From the NCBI GenBank assembly GCA_003141815.1, contig PLNQ01000055.1, positions 1 through 49,707 on the forward strand: a stretch of 49,707 bases of DNA. The letters run 5' to 3'. This stretch comes from Acidimicrobiaceae bacterium. GTDB taxonomy: Bacteria; Actinomycetota; Acidimicrobiia; Acidimicrobiales; RAAP-2. Both the position numbers and the translations under genes were made by a program. Of the stretch, positions 18,498 through 27,566 are shown piece by piece. Each line of letters begins with the position of its first letter. Position 1 is the first letter of the stretch. The notes beneath the pieces were generated by a model. That model had not been told where the DNA came from, made no database searches, and saw nothing but the letters and a program-made list of their open reading frames with translations.

Positions 18498-20213
18498 TCA
18501 AGACCTCCCTACAACCGGTTCGACGAGTCGTGGCGCCTGGCCGCTCGGTTGAACCAAAAAATCGAAGTCGCAGCCCTCGGGCGCCTGCGTGACGTGGCGT
18601 CGATAGAGTTCCACGTACCCACGCGTCGCTTTGCTCGGAACGAAACTCACTGGACGACGCGAAGTGAGTTCTTCCTCGCTCACCTCGAGTTCGAGCACGC
18701 CCGCGTCAGCGTCGACGCGAATGACGTCACCGTCTCTCACCAAACCAATGACGCCGCCCACGGCGCCTTCAGGGGCCACGTGCAAGAACACGGTGCCGAA
18801 ACTCGTCCCGCTCATGCGCGCGTCGGTGACGCGGACCATGTCGGTGATTCCGCGTTCCAAAAGTGGTTCGGGAACGGGAATCATGCCCCACTCGGGCATC
18901 CCCGGTCCTCCGACGGGACCGACGCCACTAAAGACCAAGACGGCGCCCTCGGGACACGTAGCGTTCGCCCCCGTGCGCTCGGCAAGGTCGTCGTAGTTAT
19001 CGATCACGTACGCGGGGCCACGATGTTGAAGTAGCGACGGGGTCGCCGCAGAACGTTTGATGAGCGCTCCCAGCGGGGCCAGATTTCCCCGAACGACGCG
19101 AAAGGCTCCCTCGGCGTCCACGGGGTCGTCGACGTCATGCACCACACCGTTCGCGGGCTTTGCGAGCGACTGCGTTTCGCCCATGGTGTGGCCGTCGGCA
19201 AGGACCGTGTCGGCGTGAAGTCGATCGCCGAGAGACCGAAAAACGGTGGGCAAGCCGCCGGCGACGTCGAGGTCTTCCATGAGGGCACTGCCGGACGGCT
19301 CGACGTCAACGATGACGGGGGTGCTGCGACTCATGCGGTCGACGTCGCCTAACGCGAGATCGAGACCGAGTCGCCGAGCCATCGCGGTGAGGTGGATGAC
19401 GGCGTTCGTCGATCCGCCGATGGAACCGAGCACGACGAGCGCGTTCTCGAGGGCTTCGCGCGAGACTTGGCGCGAAGCACTAGAACCTTCGAACACAAGT
19501 TCGACACTGCGTCGACCGAGCAGATGAGCGATCTCGACGTGGCGGGCGTCGCCCGCGGGAATCGACGTCGAACCCGGCCACGCGAGACCGAGGGCTTCGG
19601 CGATCGCGCCCATCGTCGACGCGGTACCCATGGTGTTGCACGATCCCTTACCTAACGTCAGCGCTCGCTCGAGATCGGCCCAGCGCTCGTCGGAGAGATG
19701 ACCAGAGCGTCGTTCATCCCAGAGTCGCCACAGATCCGTGCCGGTGCCGATCCGGCGACCTTCAAAGACCGCGACGGGCCGTGGTCCCGATGTCAGCAAC
19801 AGCGTCGGCACGTTCGCACTGAACGCGCCCATCAACGCGCCGGGAACCGACTTGTCGCAAGCGGCTAACACCACGACCGCGTCAATCGGTTGGCTTCGAA
19901 GCGACTCTTCGAGTTCAATCGCTAAAAGATTGCGGTACAGCATCGAGGAAGGCTTCATGAGGTCTTCCCCGAGGGACATCACGGGAAACTCGACGGCGAC
20001 GCCACCGACCGCGGCGATGCCCGACTTCAATGGGGCGATGAGATTCGCGAGTGGTTGATTACAGGGATTGAGATCACTCGCGGAGTTGGCAATGCCGATG
20101 ATCGGGCGACCGCCCTGGGCGTCGACGTCGGCGCCACCCATTCGCAGAGCGACGCGGCTATCGAGGGCGACTTCGTCGTCACCTCGTACCCACCGGTCGC
20201 TCCTAAGGGTCAT
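18498..20213 (-). CDS. IlvD/Edd family dehydratase (candidate sugar-acid dehydratase)
   Basis: GIANSASDLNPCNQPLANLIAPLKSGIAAVGGVAVEFPVMSLGEDLMKPSSMLYRNLLA, CDKSVPG, GKGSCNTMGTASTM, GSIGGSTNAVIHL, RMSGTSFGTVFLHVAPEGAVGG. Confidence 0.92.
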   Translation of the reverse strand: MTLRSDRWVRGDDEVALDSRVALRMGGADVDAQGGRPIIGIANSASDLNPCNQPLANLIAPLKSGIAAVGGVAVEFPVMSLGEDLMKPSSMLYRNLLAIELEESLRSQPIDAVVVLAACDKSVPGALMGAFSANVPTLLLTSGPRPVAVFEGRRIGTGTDLWRLWDERRSGHLSDERWADLERALTLGKGSCNTMGTASTMGAIAEALGLAWPGSTSIPAGDARHVEIAHLLGRRSVELVFEGSSASRQVSREALENALVVLGSIGGSTNAVIHLTAMARRLGLDLALGDVDRMSRSTPVIVDVEPSGSALMEDLDVAGGLPTVFRSLGDRLHADTVLADGHTMGETQSLAKPANGVVHDVDDPVDAEGAFRVVRGNLAPLGALIKRSAATPSLLQHRGPAYVIDNYDDLAERTGANATCPEGAVLVFSGVGPVGGPGMPEWGMIPVPEPLLERGITDMVRVTDARMSGTSFGTVFLHVAPEGAVGGVIGLVRDGDVIRVDADAGVLELEVSEEELTSRRPVSFVPSKATRGYVELYRRHVTQAPEGCDFDFLVQPSGQAPRLVEPVVGRS

Positions 20214-21151
20214 GGCTCGGGAACTCCAATTCCTTCAGCGCCGGGTTTCGAGATCGTCAGATCGAGCGGCGAGAGGTCCAGCCACTCGAGCGCGATTTGG
20301 GCGCGACGCACTTTCTCTCGAACGTTGCCGACCACGTCGTCGCGCAGTTGTTGGCCAGCCGGATAAACCGGGCGAGCGTTACGCAGTCCGAACTTCGCGT
20401 ACAACGGCGCGGCCACAATGGCGATCTCGGCGAGCTCGTGACCACGAACGACGCCTCCCATGGCGTCGGGCGACTCGAGGTAGAGGTCGATCGGCGCGTC
20501 AGAGAGCGTACGAATCTCGGCCATTTCGGCGAGTGAGATGTCGCTTGGGACGTTCACCGTGGTCCCACCGAGGGCGACGAGTTGGCGAAACGTGACCGGA
20601 TTGGACGGCGCCAGTACGGCTGAGATCTTCCAGACGATGTTGCCCGGCAGTTCGCCTGCTTGCACCATTGAGGTGAGGATTTCCATGAGACCCGTGTCGG
20701 CGATGAGAAAGCCACGGATGCCCGCGTCGACGGCGCGTTGGATGTCTTCAACGGCGTAGCGCAACTGGTGATAGCCACGAAGTCGACCCGAGAATAGAAG
20801 TCCGTCGGGACTGCGCACGGCGCCGCCGATGCCGAACTCCTCGCGCGGCCCCACGAAGAGATTGACTTCGATACCTTCGTCGGCGCCAATCTGCGCCATG
20901 GTGGCCAAATCGTCCTTCGACAGCAACATGGCGCCGCTGCCCTGAGAGGCGCGGTGAATCGGGACCTTGCGTTCACGCGCCTCGTCGACGACAGCGCGTA
21001 GTGCGTCGGGGTTCTCCACGCTCGGGATCTCAATTCGAAAGTGAGCACCGTCGGGAAATCGAACCTCGCTTGGCGTGAGTGCGTTGCCAAGCACACCGAG
21101 GTGTCGAGACAGCGCGGCGGACCCTCGAGGGCTTCCAGCACCGTTATTCAT
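20210..21151 (-). CDS. Putative U32-peptidase-like TIM-barrel protein, function unknown
   Basis: VRFPDGAHFRIEIPSVENPDALRAVVDEARERKVPIHRASQGSGAMLLSKDDLATMAQIGADEGIEVNLFVGPREEF...; 4-bp overlap with the IlvD-like gene. Family assignment from memory only. Confidence 0.6.
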   Translation of the reverse strand: MNNGAGSPRGSAALSRHLGVLGNALTPSEVRFPDGAHFRIEIPSVENPDALRAVVDEARERKVPIHRASQGSGAMLLSKDDLATMAQIGADEGIEVNLFVGPREEFGIGGAVRSPDGLLFSGRLRGYHQLRYAVEDIQRAVDAGIRGFLIADTGLMEILTSMVQAGELPGNIVWKISAVLAPSNPVTFRQLVALGGTTVNVPSDISLAEMAEIRTLSDAPIDLYLESPDAMGGVVRGHELAEIAIVAAPLYAKFGLRNARPVYPAGQQLRDDVVGNVREKVRRAQIALEWLDLSPLDLTISKPGAEGIGVPEP

Positions 21152-21170
21152 GTTTAACCTTTCTCTCCCA

Positions 21171-22358
21171 CTACTGCAACACTTTGAGTGCACTGTGACG
21201 TGATCCGTGGGGACCCTCGAGTACCGGCCATGACGGCGTGGGCGTAAGCCACTCGAGTCCCGCGTTCACGAGGTAGGTCTCTTCGATTTTGGCGCCACCG
21301 CGAAGGCTAGGGTTCCACGCGACCGCGGTGTTGGCAGCTCGCGTGAGATTCCAAAACGGCGATGAATCCTGCGTCGGGGCGAGTTCGAACTCGCGCTGTT
21401 CGAAGCCGATGGGGCCGCCTTGAAAGTGTTCCTGCCAGGCGTCGGGCTGACCAACAGCGTCGTAGCCCGACGCCAGTGCCTTCAGCGTCTCGCCCCACGT
21501 CCCTCCGGGCAACGACGCGTCGAGCACGGCGTCGTTCACCACGTCGAGGGTTTTCATCAACGTCACGATCTCGTCGTCCTTGCGACGTACGCATATGCGC
21601 GTCGCGGCGACGTGCAGACCGGCGCGCTTAGCAACGACCACCGTCATGATCGCGTCATTGAGGACGTCACCGACGGCCAACGGGTGTCGAAGGTTTCGAA
21701 GACGTTCGTCGCCGCCGACGATGAGACAGGCGGCCTTCACGCCTTCGGCCTCGAGCACGGCACTGATCACCGCGGCCGTGTCGAAGTCCGTCGAAACGCC
21801 CGGCTTCCAAGCATCGACACCGGCGCCTAGGGCCACGCCAACCAATGCGCCGAGCTCCCGTAGCTCTTCTTGTTCTGCGTCCGAGAGGACCAGTCGTGCG
21901 GTAATGAGATGGTCTCGAATGTTGTCACCGAAGGCGTCGCTGTCGCTCAGGAGTTCACTTGGTGCCACGCCGGCATAGGAACAGGCGAGCGCCAGGGGCG
22001 CGTCTGCGTCATACCAGGGCGCGCGCAGAACGTCCCATCCCATTGAACGTACGTGAAAGTCACTTTCGAATCGCGGTGCTTCGATCTCACTCGTGATGAG
22101 CGCGGAACCTTGGGCGCAGTCGAGTATCCATAGCGGGTCACTACTCGCGGCGAGGTCGATGGGGTCTGAGATGCCGCCGCTTCGCCAGTTCACGGAACCG
22201 GGCGACGTCACGAGAAGTGGGCGAGCGTCGAAGGTCTCACGTAGCGTGTCTGTCGCGCGTTTCGCCGCTTGCGCTCGTCGGCCCACGCGGGTCAGTCTGT
22301 TCGGCAGTACAAAACGGGTGTCGGAATTGATAAGTGCATCCAAGCACGTTGAGCGCAC
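21171..22358 (-). CDS. M24 (creatinase/aminopeptidase P) fold protein, non-canonical active site
   Basis: MTVVVAKRAGLHVAATRICVRR, FQGGPIGFEQREFELAPT, NTAVAWNPSLRGGAKIEETYLVNAGLEWLTPTPSWP resemble divergent M24 proteins. Confidence 0.65.
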   Translation of the reverse strand: MRSTCLDALINSDTRFVLPNRLTRVGRRAQAAKRATDTLRETFDARPLLVTSPGSVNWRSGGISDPIDLAASSDPLWILDCAQGSALITSEIEAPRFESDFHVRSMGWDVLRAPWYDADAPLALACSYAGVAPSELLSDSDAFGDNIRDHLITARLVLSDAEQEELRELGALVGVALGAGVDAWKPGVSTDFDTAAVISAVLEAEGVKAACLIVGGDERLRNLRHPLAVGDVLNDAIMTVVVAKRAGLHVAATRICVRRKDDEIVTLMKTLDVVNDAVLDASLPGGTWGETLKALASGYDAVGQPDAWQEHFQGGPIGFEQREFELAPTQDSSPFWNLTRAANTAVAWNPSLRGGAKIEETYLVNAGLEWLTPTPSWPVLEGPHGSRHSALKVLQ

Positions 22359-22411
22359 GAGGTCAAGTTATGGGTCATTATTACCGCAACATTTCCGTAT
22401 AGTGTTTTGCC

Positions 22412-23221
22412 ATGCCGAACATGAGTAAAGCGGTCGACGAAAATCGCTACCAAGTGCAATCCGTGGCACGCGCCGCGAACCTCTTGAACGAGATTGCGAA
22501 CCACGGCTCAAATGGACTGAGTGTCACTGAGATTGCCGTCCGACTCGGTGTGGCGAAAAGCACCGCACTCGCGCTGGCTCGAACGTTGTCCGCGGCGGGA
22601 CTACTGCGCGGTATCGATCCCGGCCCGCGCTACGTCTTGGGACTCAACCTGCTTCGACTCGGCGACCTCGTCGGCCAGCAGACCTCGATCGCCGAGTTGG
22701 GTCTACCAACGCTGCGTGACCTCTCAACGGCAACGGGGATGACTGCGCGTCTCGCTATGAACGAGGCCGGCTATCCGGTCTTCTTGGAGCGCATCGACGG
22801 CGAAGGCTCGATCCGTTTTCACGCGCCCCTCGGTCAGCGCGAAGAGCCGCACGCGACCGCCGCAGGCAAGGCCATCCTCGCGCACCTTCACGACGTCGAC
22901 GTTCGACTGTTGATAGAAGAGGCGGGCATGGCGCGTTACACGCCTAAGACACTGACCGACGTCGAGTCCCTCATGAGTGAGCTCGAGCGAGTGCGCAGTG
23001 AGGGCTACGCACTCGACGACGAAGAAGAGGCCGAAGGCGTGTTCTGCGTGGGATCGGCCTTCTTCGATCATCAGGGTCAGTGCGCGGGAGCGCTCAGCGT
23101 GACCGGGTTAAAGCTTGACGTACCACTACGCGAAGTGCGCCAACTGGGCGTCACCGTACGAGAGCACGCCGACCGCGTCAGTTCAATGCTCGGAGGCGTT
23201 CGACCACGAGTTGCGCAGTGA
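22412..23221 (+). CDS. IclR family transcriptional regulator
   Basis: VQSVARAANLLNEIANHGSNGLSVTEIAVRLGVAKSTALALARTLSAAGLL; effector domain HATAAGKAILAHL, GYALDDEEEAEGVFCVGSAFFDHQG. Confidence 0.93.
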   Translation: MPNMSKAVDENRYQVQSVARAANLLNEIANHGSNGLSVTEIAVRLGVAKSTALALARTLSAAGLLRGIDPGPRYVLGLNLLRLGDLVGQQTSIAELGLPTLRDLSTATGMTARLAMNEAGYPVFLERIDGEGSIRFHAPLGQREEPHATAAGKAILAHLHDVDVRLLIEEAGMARYTPKTLTDVESLMSELERVRSEGYALDDEEEAEGVFCVGSAFFDHQGQCAGALSVTGLKLDVPLREVRQLGVTVREHADRVSSMLGGVRPRVAQ

Positions 23222-24225
23222 AGGCCTTCGTCGTTCGCGAACCTGGCGACGTTGCTCTTCGCGAGTGGCCCGAACCGATTGACGTCGAGGATGAAGTACT
23301 CGTCACACCACTAATCGCTGGTGTCTGCGGCACCGACCTGGAACTGATCGACGGATCAATCGATCTCGCGTACGTGCGCTACCCCCTGGTACTTGGTCAC
23401 GAATGGGTGGGTCGACTCGAAGCCGACGTAGTGGATGTTGGGCCAACGGGTACGCACGTCGTGGTCGAGGGCATCATCCCCTGTGGAGTCTGCGACGCTT
23501 GCGTTCGCGGCGCGAGCAATCTCTGCCATGTGTACGACGAGATTGGTTTCACGCGACCCGGTGCGCTCGCCGAGCACGTGAGCGTGCCGTGTGGTCTCGT
23601 TCATGCTTTAGGTGACGACGTAGCGCTCGACGACGCCGCGCTCATCGAACCCATGGCGGTGGTCTGGCGCGCGTTGACGCGCGTGCCACTTCGGCGAGGC
23701 CTGCGTGTGGCGATTATTGGCGACGGCACGATTGCACTCCTCGCCGCGCATCTGGTGCGACTCTTTGAACCGACGAGCACGACCATCATTGGTCGCCGCA
23801 ACGAACAACGCGAGTTGGCGACGAGTGCAGGTGCCGACGAGTTCGTGATCGGAACGCCTCAGGCGTCGTTCGATCTCGTCATTGAAGCCGCGGGTGCGGG
23901 TGCCGCGGTGGCGTCGGCGATCGAGCGCTGCGCTCGCGGAGGCATGGTGATCCTGCTCGGTCTTCCGCCACACGGCACGACGGTGGCGCTCGCGCCGGAC
24001 GATCTCGTGAACAACGACGTGATTATTCAGGGGAGCTTTTCGTACACGCGAAGCGCCTTTGCCGACGTGGTGCGTCGTGTTAACGGTGGCGATCTTCGAC
24101 CCTCGTTTCTCATCACCCACCGCTTCTCGTTGGACGACGCTGCGACGGCCGTCAATGTGCTTCGCGGAAACGAGATGACGGGCGAACCACGGGGCAAGGT
24201 AGTCATCGACCTCACGCGGGGTTAG
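23218..24225 (+). CDS. Zinc-dependent MDR dehydrogenase (polyol/sugar dehydrogenase-like)
   Basis: GVCGTDLELIDG, YPLVLGHEWVGRL, GIIPCGVCDACVRGASNLC; overlaps IclR gene by 4 bp. Confidence 0.88.
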   Translation: MKAFVVREPGDVALREWPEPIDVEDEVLVTPLIAGVCGTDLELIDGSIDLAYVRYPLVLGHEWVGRLEADVVDVGPTGTHVVVEGIIPCGVCDACVRGASNLCHVYDEIGFTRPGALAEHVSVPCGLVHALGDDVALDDAALIEPMAVVWRALTRVPLRRGLRVAIIGDGTIALLAAHLVRLFEPTSTTIIGRRNEQRELATSAGADEFVIGTPQASFDLVIEAAGAGAAVASAIERCARGGMVILLGLPPHGTTVALAPDDLVNNDVIIQGSFSYTRSAFADVVRRVNGGDLRPSFLITHRFSLDDAATAVNVLRGNEMTGEPRGKVVIDLTRG

Positions 24226-24959
24226 TTAAACCGCTGGCCCACCCCGACGCGGGTCTCGACAACGTCACCGCCGAGTAGTTCTACGCGGTAGGCGGCCGGG
24301 CCGGAGTGCTCGTCGACCACCGTGTCGGCCACGACCGACGTTGGTTCGGTCCCTTCGTACCAGAGACCCACGTGGTCGTCGGTGGCGTAGGCGAGGGGCG
24401 ACAAGGTCCCGTCACGAAGGAGTTGGTGGAGGAGCGGGCGACGCTGCGCTTCGGAGTCGTAGTGGACGCCATTGGCGAAGGGCAAGAATCCCAACCCGTT
24501 CGTGACGGGTTGCAACGTGGGTCCAAAGGAGTCCGTTGGGCCACCTTCGTGCCAACAGAGGCTTCCCGCCGAGACGCCGCCCAAGATGACGCCGCTCTGC
24601 CACGCCTCGCGCATCGCTTCGTCGACGCGGTGCAGTCGCCAGAGCGCTAAGAGGTTCGCGACCGATCCTCCGCCGACCCAGACGAAGTCGCTACCACCGA
24701 GCCGCTCGATGGGATTTGCCGAAGGCTGAGGAAAGAGTTTGAGTTCCGTGACGTCACAGCCTGCCGCGTTGAAGGCCTCGTACAGCAGTGCGTAGTAGAG
24801 ACTCGGATCACCGCTGGCCGTTTCGACGAGGCAGACGCGCGGGCGATCCTTCTTGGTAAGGGCGAGGCCGTCGAGAACCATTTGACCGAGACGCCATGAC
24901 ATCTGAACTGGTCCGGCGACCATACCGCCGGACGTCGCGAGAATTCGTGGTGTTTTCAT
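24222..24959 (-). CDS. Peptidase E (S51 family)
   Basis: VWVGGGSVANLLALWRLHRVDEAMREAWQSGVILGGVSAGSLCWHEGG. Confidence 0.88.
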   Translation of the reverse strand: MKTPRILATSGGMVAGPVQMSWRLGQMVLDGLALTKKDRPRVCLVETASGDPSLYYALLYEAFNAAGCDVTELKLFPQPSANPIERLGGSDFVWVGGGSVANLLALWRLHRVDEAMREAWQSGVILGGVSAGSLCWHEGGPTDSFGPTLQPVTNGLGFLPFANGVHYDSEAQRRPLLHQLLRDGTLSPLAYATDDHVGLWYEGTEPTSVVADTVVDEHSGPAAYRVELLGGDVVETRVGVGQRFN

Positions 24960-25048
24960 GACACCGTTTTACTTCACGTTGGAGCGACGACGGCATTGCA
25001 GCGCCCTGTCTAGGATGCGATTCACGCCTTCATCTTCAAAGGAGATTC

Positions 25049-26248
25049 ATGACCACGAGTGAAGCGGACCTTGACGCGCTGATTGACGAACTCGTGACGG
25101 CCTTTCCTCCTTCGACGGTAAATCCCGTCGAATTCTTGGGGGAGCAGTTCGATCGAGGCCTCGCGTGGACGCACTTCCCACTCGGTCACGGAGGGCTCGG
25201 CCTCACGCCCGCCGATCAGCTGTACGCGCTTCGCCGCCTGTCGAAGCTCGGCGCGCCGAGCGCCGTGGGCCGCAACGTCATCGGCTACGGCATGGTGGCG
25301 CCGACCCTCGTCGCGCACGGTACCGAGGAGCAGAAGGAACGCTTCTTACGTCCACTCTTCACGGGTGAGGAGATCTGGTGTCAGCTCTTCTCCGAGCCGG
25401 GAGCCGGGTCCGACGTCGCCGCGCTCGCCACGCGTGCCGAACTCGACGGCGACGAGTGGATTATTACGGGCCAGAAGGTCTGGACGACACTGGCACACGA
25501 ATCGGCGTTCGGTCTCTTGATTGCGCGTACCAATCCTGACGTGCCGAAGCACAAGGGCATCACGGCGTTCCTCGTGGACATGCGCGCACCGGGCGTGGAG
25601 GTGCTGCCGCTCTATCAAGCGACCGGCGAAGCGGAGTTCAACGAGTGCTTCTTCACCGAGACGCGTATTCCCGACAACCGTCGACTGGGCGGCGTTGGTG
25701 AAGGGTGGGGCGTGTCGATCACGACACTGATGAACGAACGCGTCTCCATCGGCGGCACGGTGCCCCCGCGCGGTTCGGGGCTCATTGGTGAAGCGCTCAA
25801 GATATGGCGCCAGCGCTGGTCCACCCGAGGTGACGCGCACGCTCTCGCCGTCCGTAGTGACCTGATGCAGGCGTGGGTGAGAAACGAAGTCGCTCGACTG
25901 ACGAACTGGCGCGCGAGCGACCTGCGACGTGCTGGCACGCCCGGGCCCGAAGGTTCCGTCGCGAAGTTGGCCTTCGCCGAGGAGAATCAGCGAACCAGTG
26001 AGCTCTGCGTCAACCTCATGGGTGCCGAGGGCATGTTGTACGGATCGAACTACCCGCAGGTCCGCCCGACCGAGTCGGCGATGACTGGTGGTGACATGCG
26101 CAAGGCCTTTATCCGCATGCGCGCGAACTCCATTGAAGGCGGTACGAGCGAAGTGATGCGCAACATCATTGGTGAACGAGTGCTGGGACTACCGGGTGAA
26201 CCGCGCAATGACAAGGACGTCGCGTGGAAGGACGTGCCGCGTAGTTAG
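25049..26248 (+). CDS. Acyl-CoA dehydrogenase family protein
   Basis: LFSEPGAGSDVAALATRAELDGDEWIITGQKVWTTLAHESAFGLLIARTNP, IEGGTSEVMRNIIGERVLGLP. Confidence 0.95.
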   Translation: MTTSEADLDALIDELVTAFPPSTVNPVEFLGEQFDRGLAWTHFPLGHGGLGLTPADQLYALRRLSKLGAPSAVGRNVIGYGMVAPTLVAHGTEEQKERFLRPLFTGEEIWCQLFSEPGAGSDVAALATRAELDGDEWIITGQKVWTTLAHESAFGLLIARTNPDVPKHKGITAFLVDMRAPGVEVLPLYQATGEAEFNECFFTETRIPDNRRLGGVGEGWGVSITTLMNERVSIGGTVPPRGSGLIGEALKIWRQRWSTRGDAHALAVRSDLMQAWVRNEVARLTNWRASDLRRAGTPGPEGSVAKLAFAEENQRTSELCVNLMGAEGMLYGSNYPQVRPTESAMTGGDMRKAFIRMRANSIEGGTSEVMRNIIGERVLGLPGEPRNDKDVAWKDVPRS

Positions 26249-26255
26249 CGACGAT

Positions 26256-26957
26256 TTACTTGTCGCTTAAGTGTTCGCCAAGGAAGTCGAGTGCCCGGCG
26301 AAAGGCGTCGCGCGCGGCGTCATCGTTGTAGACGGCCGGTCGCGCGTCACAGTGAAAGCCGTGTCCCGCGTCGGGGAAACGAACGACATCGGTCGTGACG
26401 TGGGCCTTCGTCGTGGCTTCTCGAAGTGCCTCGACGTCCTCGATTGGAATGCCCACATCGAGGTCGCCGAAGATTCCGAGCCAGGGAGCCTTGAGCTCAG
26501 GCGCGAGTTCGAGCAGCGGGGGAAGGCCCATGCGTCCCGTGCGCACGCCGCCGCCGTAGAAACTGACCGCAGCCCCGACGCTAGGAAGCGTCGCGCCGTA
26601 AAAGGCGACCGAGCCACCCATGCAGAATCCAACGACGCCGATCGACGAGGGACCGTAACCGAGCGTATCGAGAAAGTCGGTCGTGGCGTTCAGGTCGTTC
26701 GTCAGTCCTTCGAGGGTGAGTTCGCCAATCAACGACGTCGCGCGATCGACGTCGTTATAGGGAATCTCGGGCGCGCCGATTCGATGGAAGAGATGCGGCG
26801 CCACGACGAAGAAACCCGCGTCGGCGAAACGATCGGCAACGTCGCGAATATGGTCGTTGACCCCAAAGGCCTCTTGCAAAATAATGAGTGAACGTGGCGC
26901 TTCACTCGAGCCCGTGACGTACACGGGAAATCGAGGCAAGCGCTCCGTGTCGCTCAC
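26256..26957 (-). CDS. Dienelactone hydrolase family protein
   Basis: SLIILQEAFGVNDHIRDVADRFADAGFFVVAPHLF, IGVVGFCMGGSVAFY, DAGHGFHCDARPAVYNDDAARDAFRRALDFL. Confidence 0.92.
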   Translation of the reverse strand: MSDTERLPRFPVYVTGSSEAPRSLIILQEAFGVNDHIRDVADRFADAGFFVVAPHLFHRIGAPEIPYNDVDRATSLIGELTLEGLTNDLNATTDFLDTLGYGPSSIGVVGFCMGGSVAFYGATLPSVGAAVSFYGGGVRTGRMGLPPLLELAPELKAPWLGIFGDLDVGIPIEDVEALREATTKAHVTTDVVRFPDAGHGFHCDARPAVYNDDAARDAFRRALDFLGEHLSDK

Positions 26958-27556
26958 GCGAAGTTCGGCTCTTCGGTCCTCGAGCGTTTGAGTTCGTAGA
27001 AGCCCGGCGTGCTCGCCACCAAGACAACACCGTCGTACAACTTGCCGGCGGCTTCGCCCTTGGGCGCGGGCGTGACGACGGGACCGAAGAAGGCGACGTC
27101 GCCGACGTGGATTACCGGGGTGCCGACGTCGTACCCGACGGGGTCCATGCCTTGGTGGTGACTCGCTCGAAGGGCGTCATCGAACTCGGTACTCGTGGCG
27201 GCCTCGGCGAGATCGGCTTCGAGACCGACGTCGTTCAGTGCGTCGGTGATCAACTTGTCGAAGTCCTTTTGGTCTTGTAGGTGACGCCGTGTCCCCATGG
27301 CGCTGTAGAGCGGTTCGATGACTTTGTTGCCGTGGCGTTCTTCGGCGGCGATGAGCACGCGCACTGGTCCCCACGATTTCGCGAGAAGTTCCACGTACTC
27401 AGGTGAAAGGTCGCGTCCTTCGTTTAACACCGCGAGGCTCATCACGTGGAAGTTCACTTCGAACTCGCGAACCTGGGCGGCTTCGAGGAGCCAACGAGAG
27501 GTCATCCAGGCCCAGGGGCAGAGAGGATCAACCCAGAGGTCGACGTTCTTGGCCAT
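26954..27556 (-). CDS. DsbA-family thioredoxin-fold protein, mycothiol-dependent nitroreductase (Rv2466c)-like
   Basis: VDLWVDPLCPWAWMTSRWLLEA (CPWxW), ...GTPVIHVGDVAFFGPVVTPAPKGEAAGKLYDGVVLVASTPGFYELKRSR. Confidence 0.85.
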   Translation of the reverse strand: MAKNVDLWVDPLCPWAWMTSRWLLEAAQVREFEVNFHVMSLAVLNEGRDLSPEYVELLAKSWGPVRVLIAAEERHGNKVIEPLYSAMGTRRHLQDQKDFDKLITDALNDVGLEADLAEAATSTEFDDALRASHHQGMDPVGYDVGTPVIHVGDVAFFGPVVTPAPKGEAAGKLYDGVVLVASTPGFYELKRSRTEEPNFA

Positions 27557-27566
27557 GAGGAGGTCC

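Noticed and set aside
22359-22411. IclR operator AACA-N11-TGTT in the IclR/M24-like intergenic gap
   Set aside because: The half-sites are only 4 bp and AT-rich promoter sequence could give this by chance; not enough to call without binding data.
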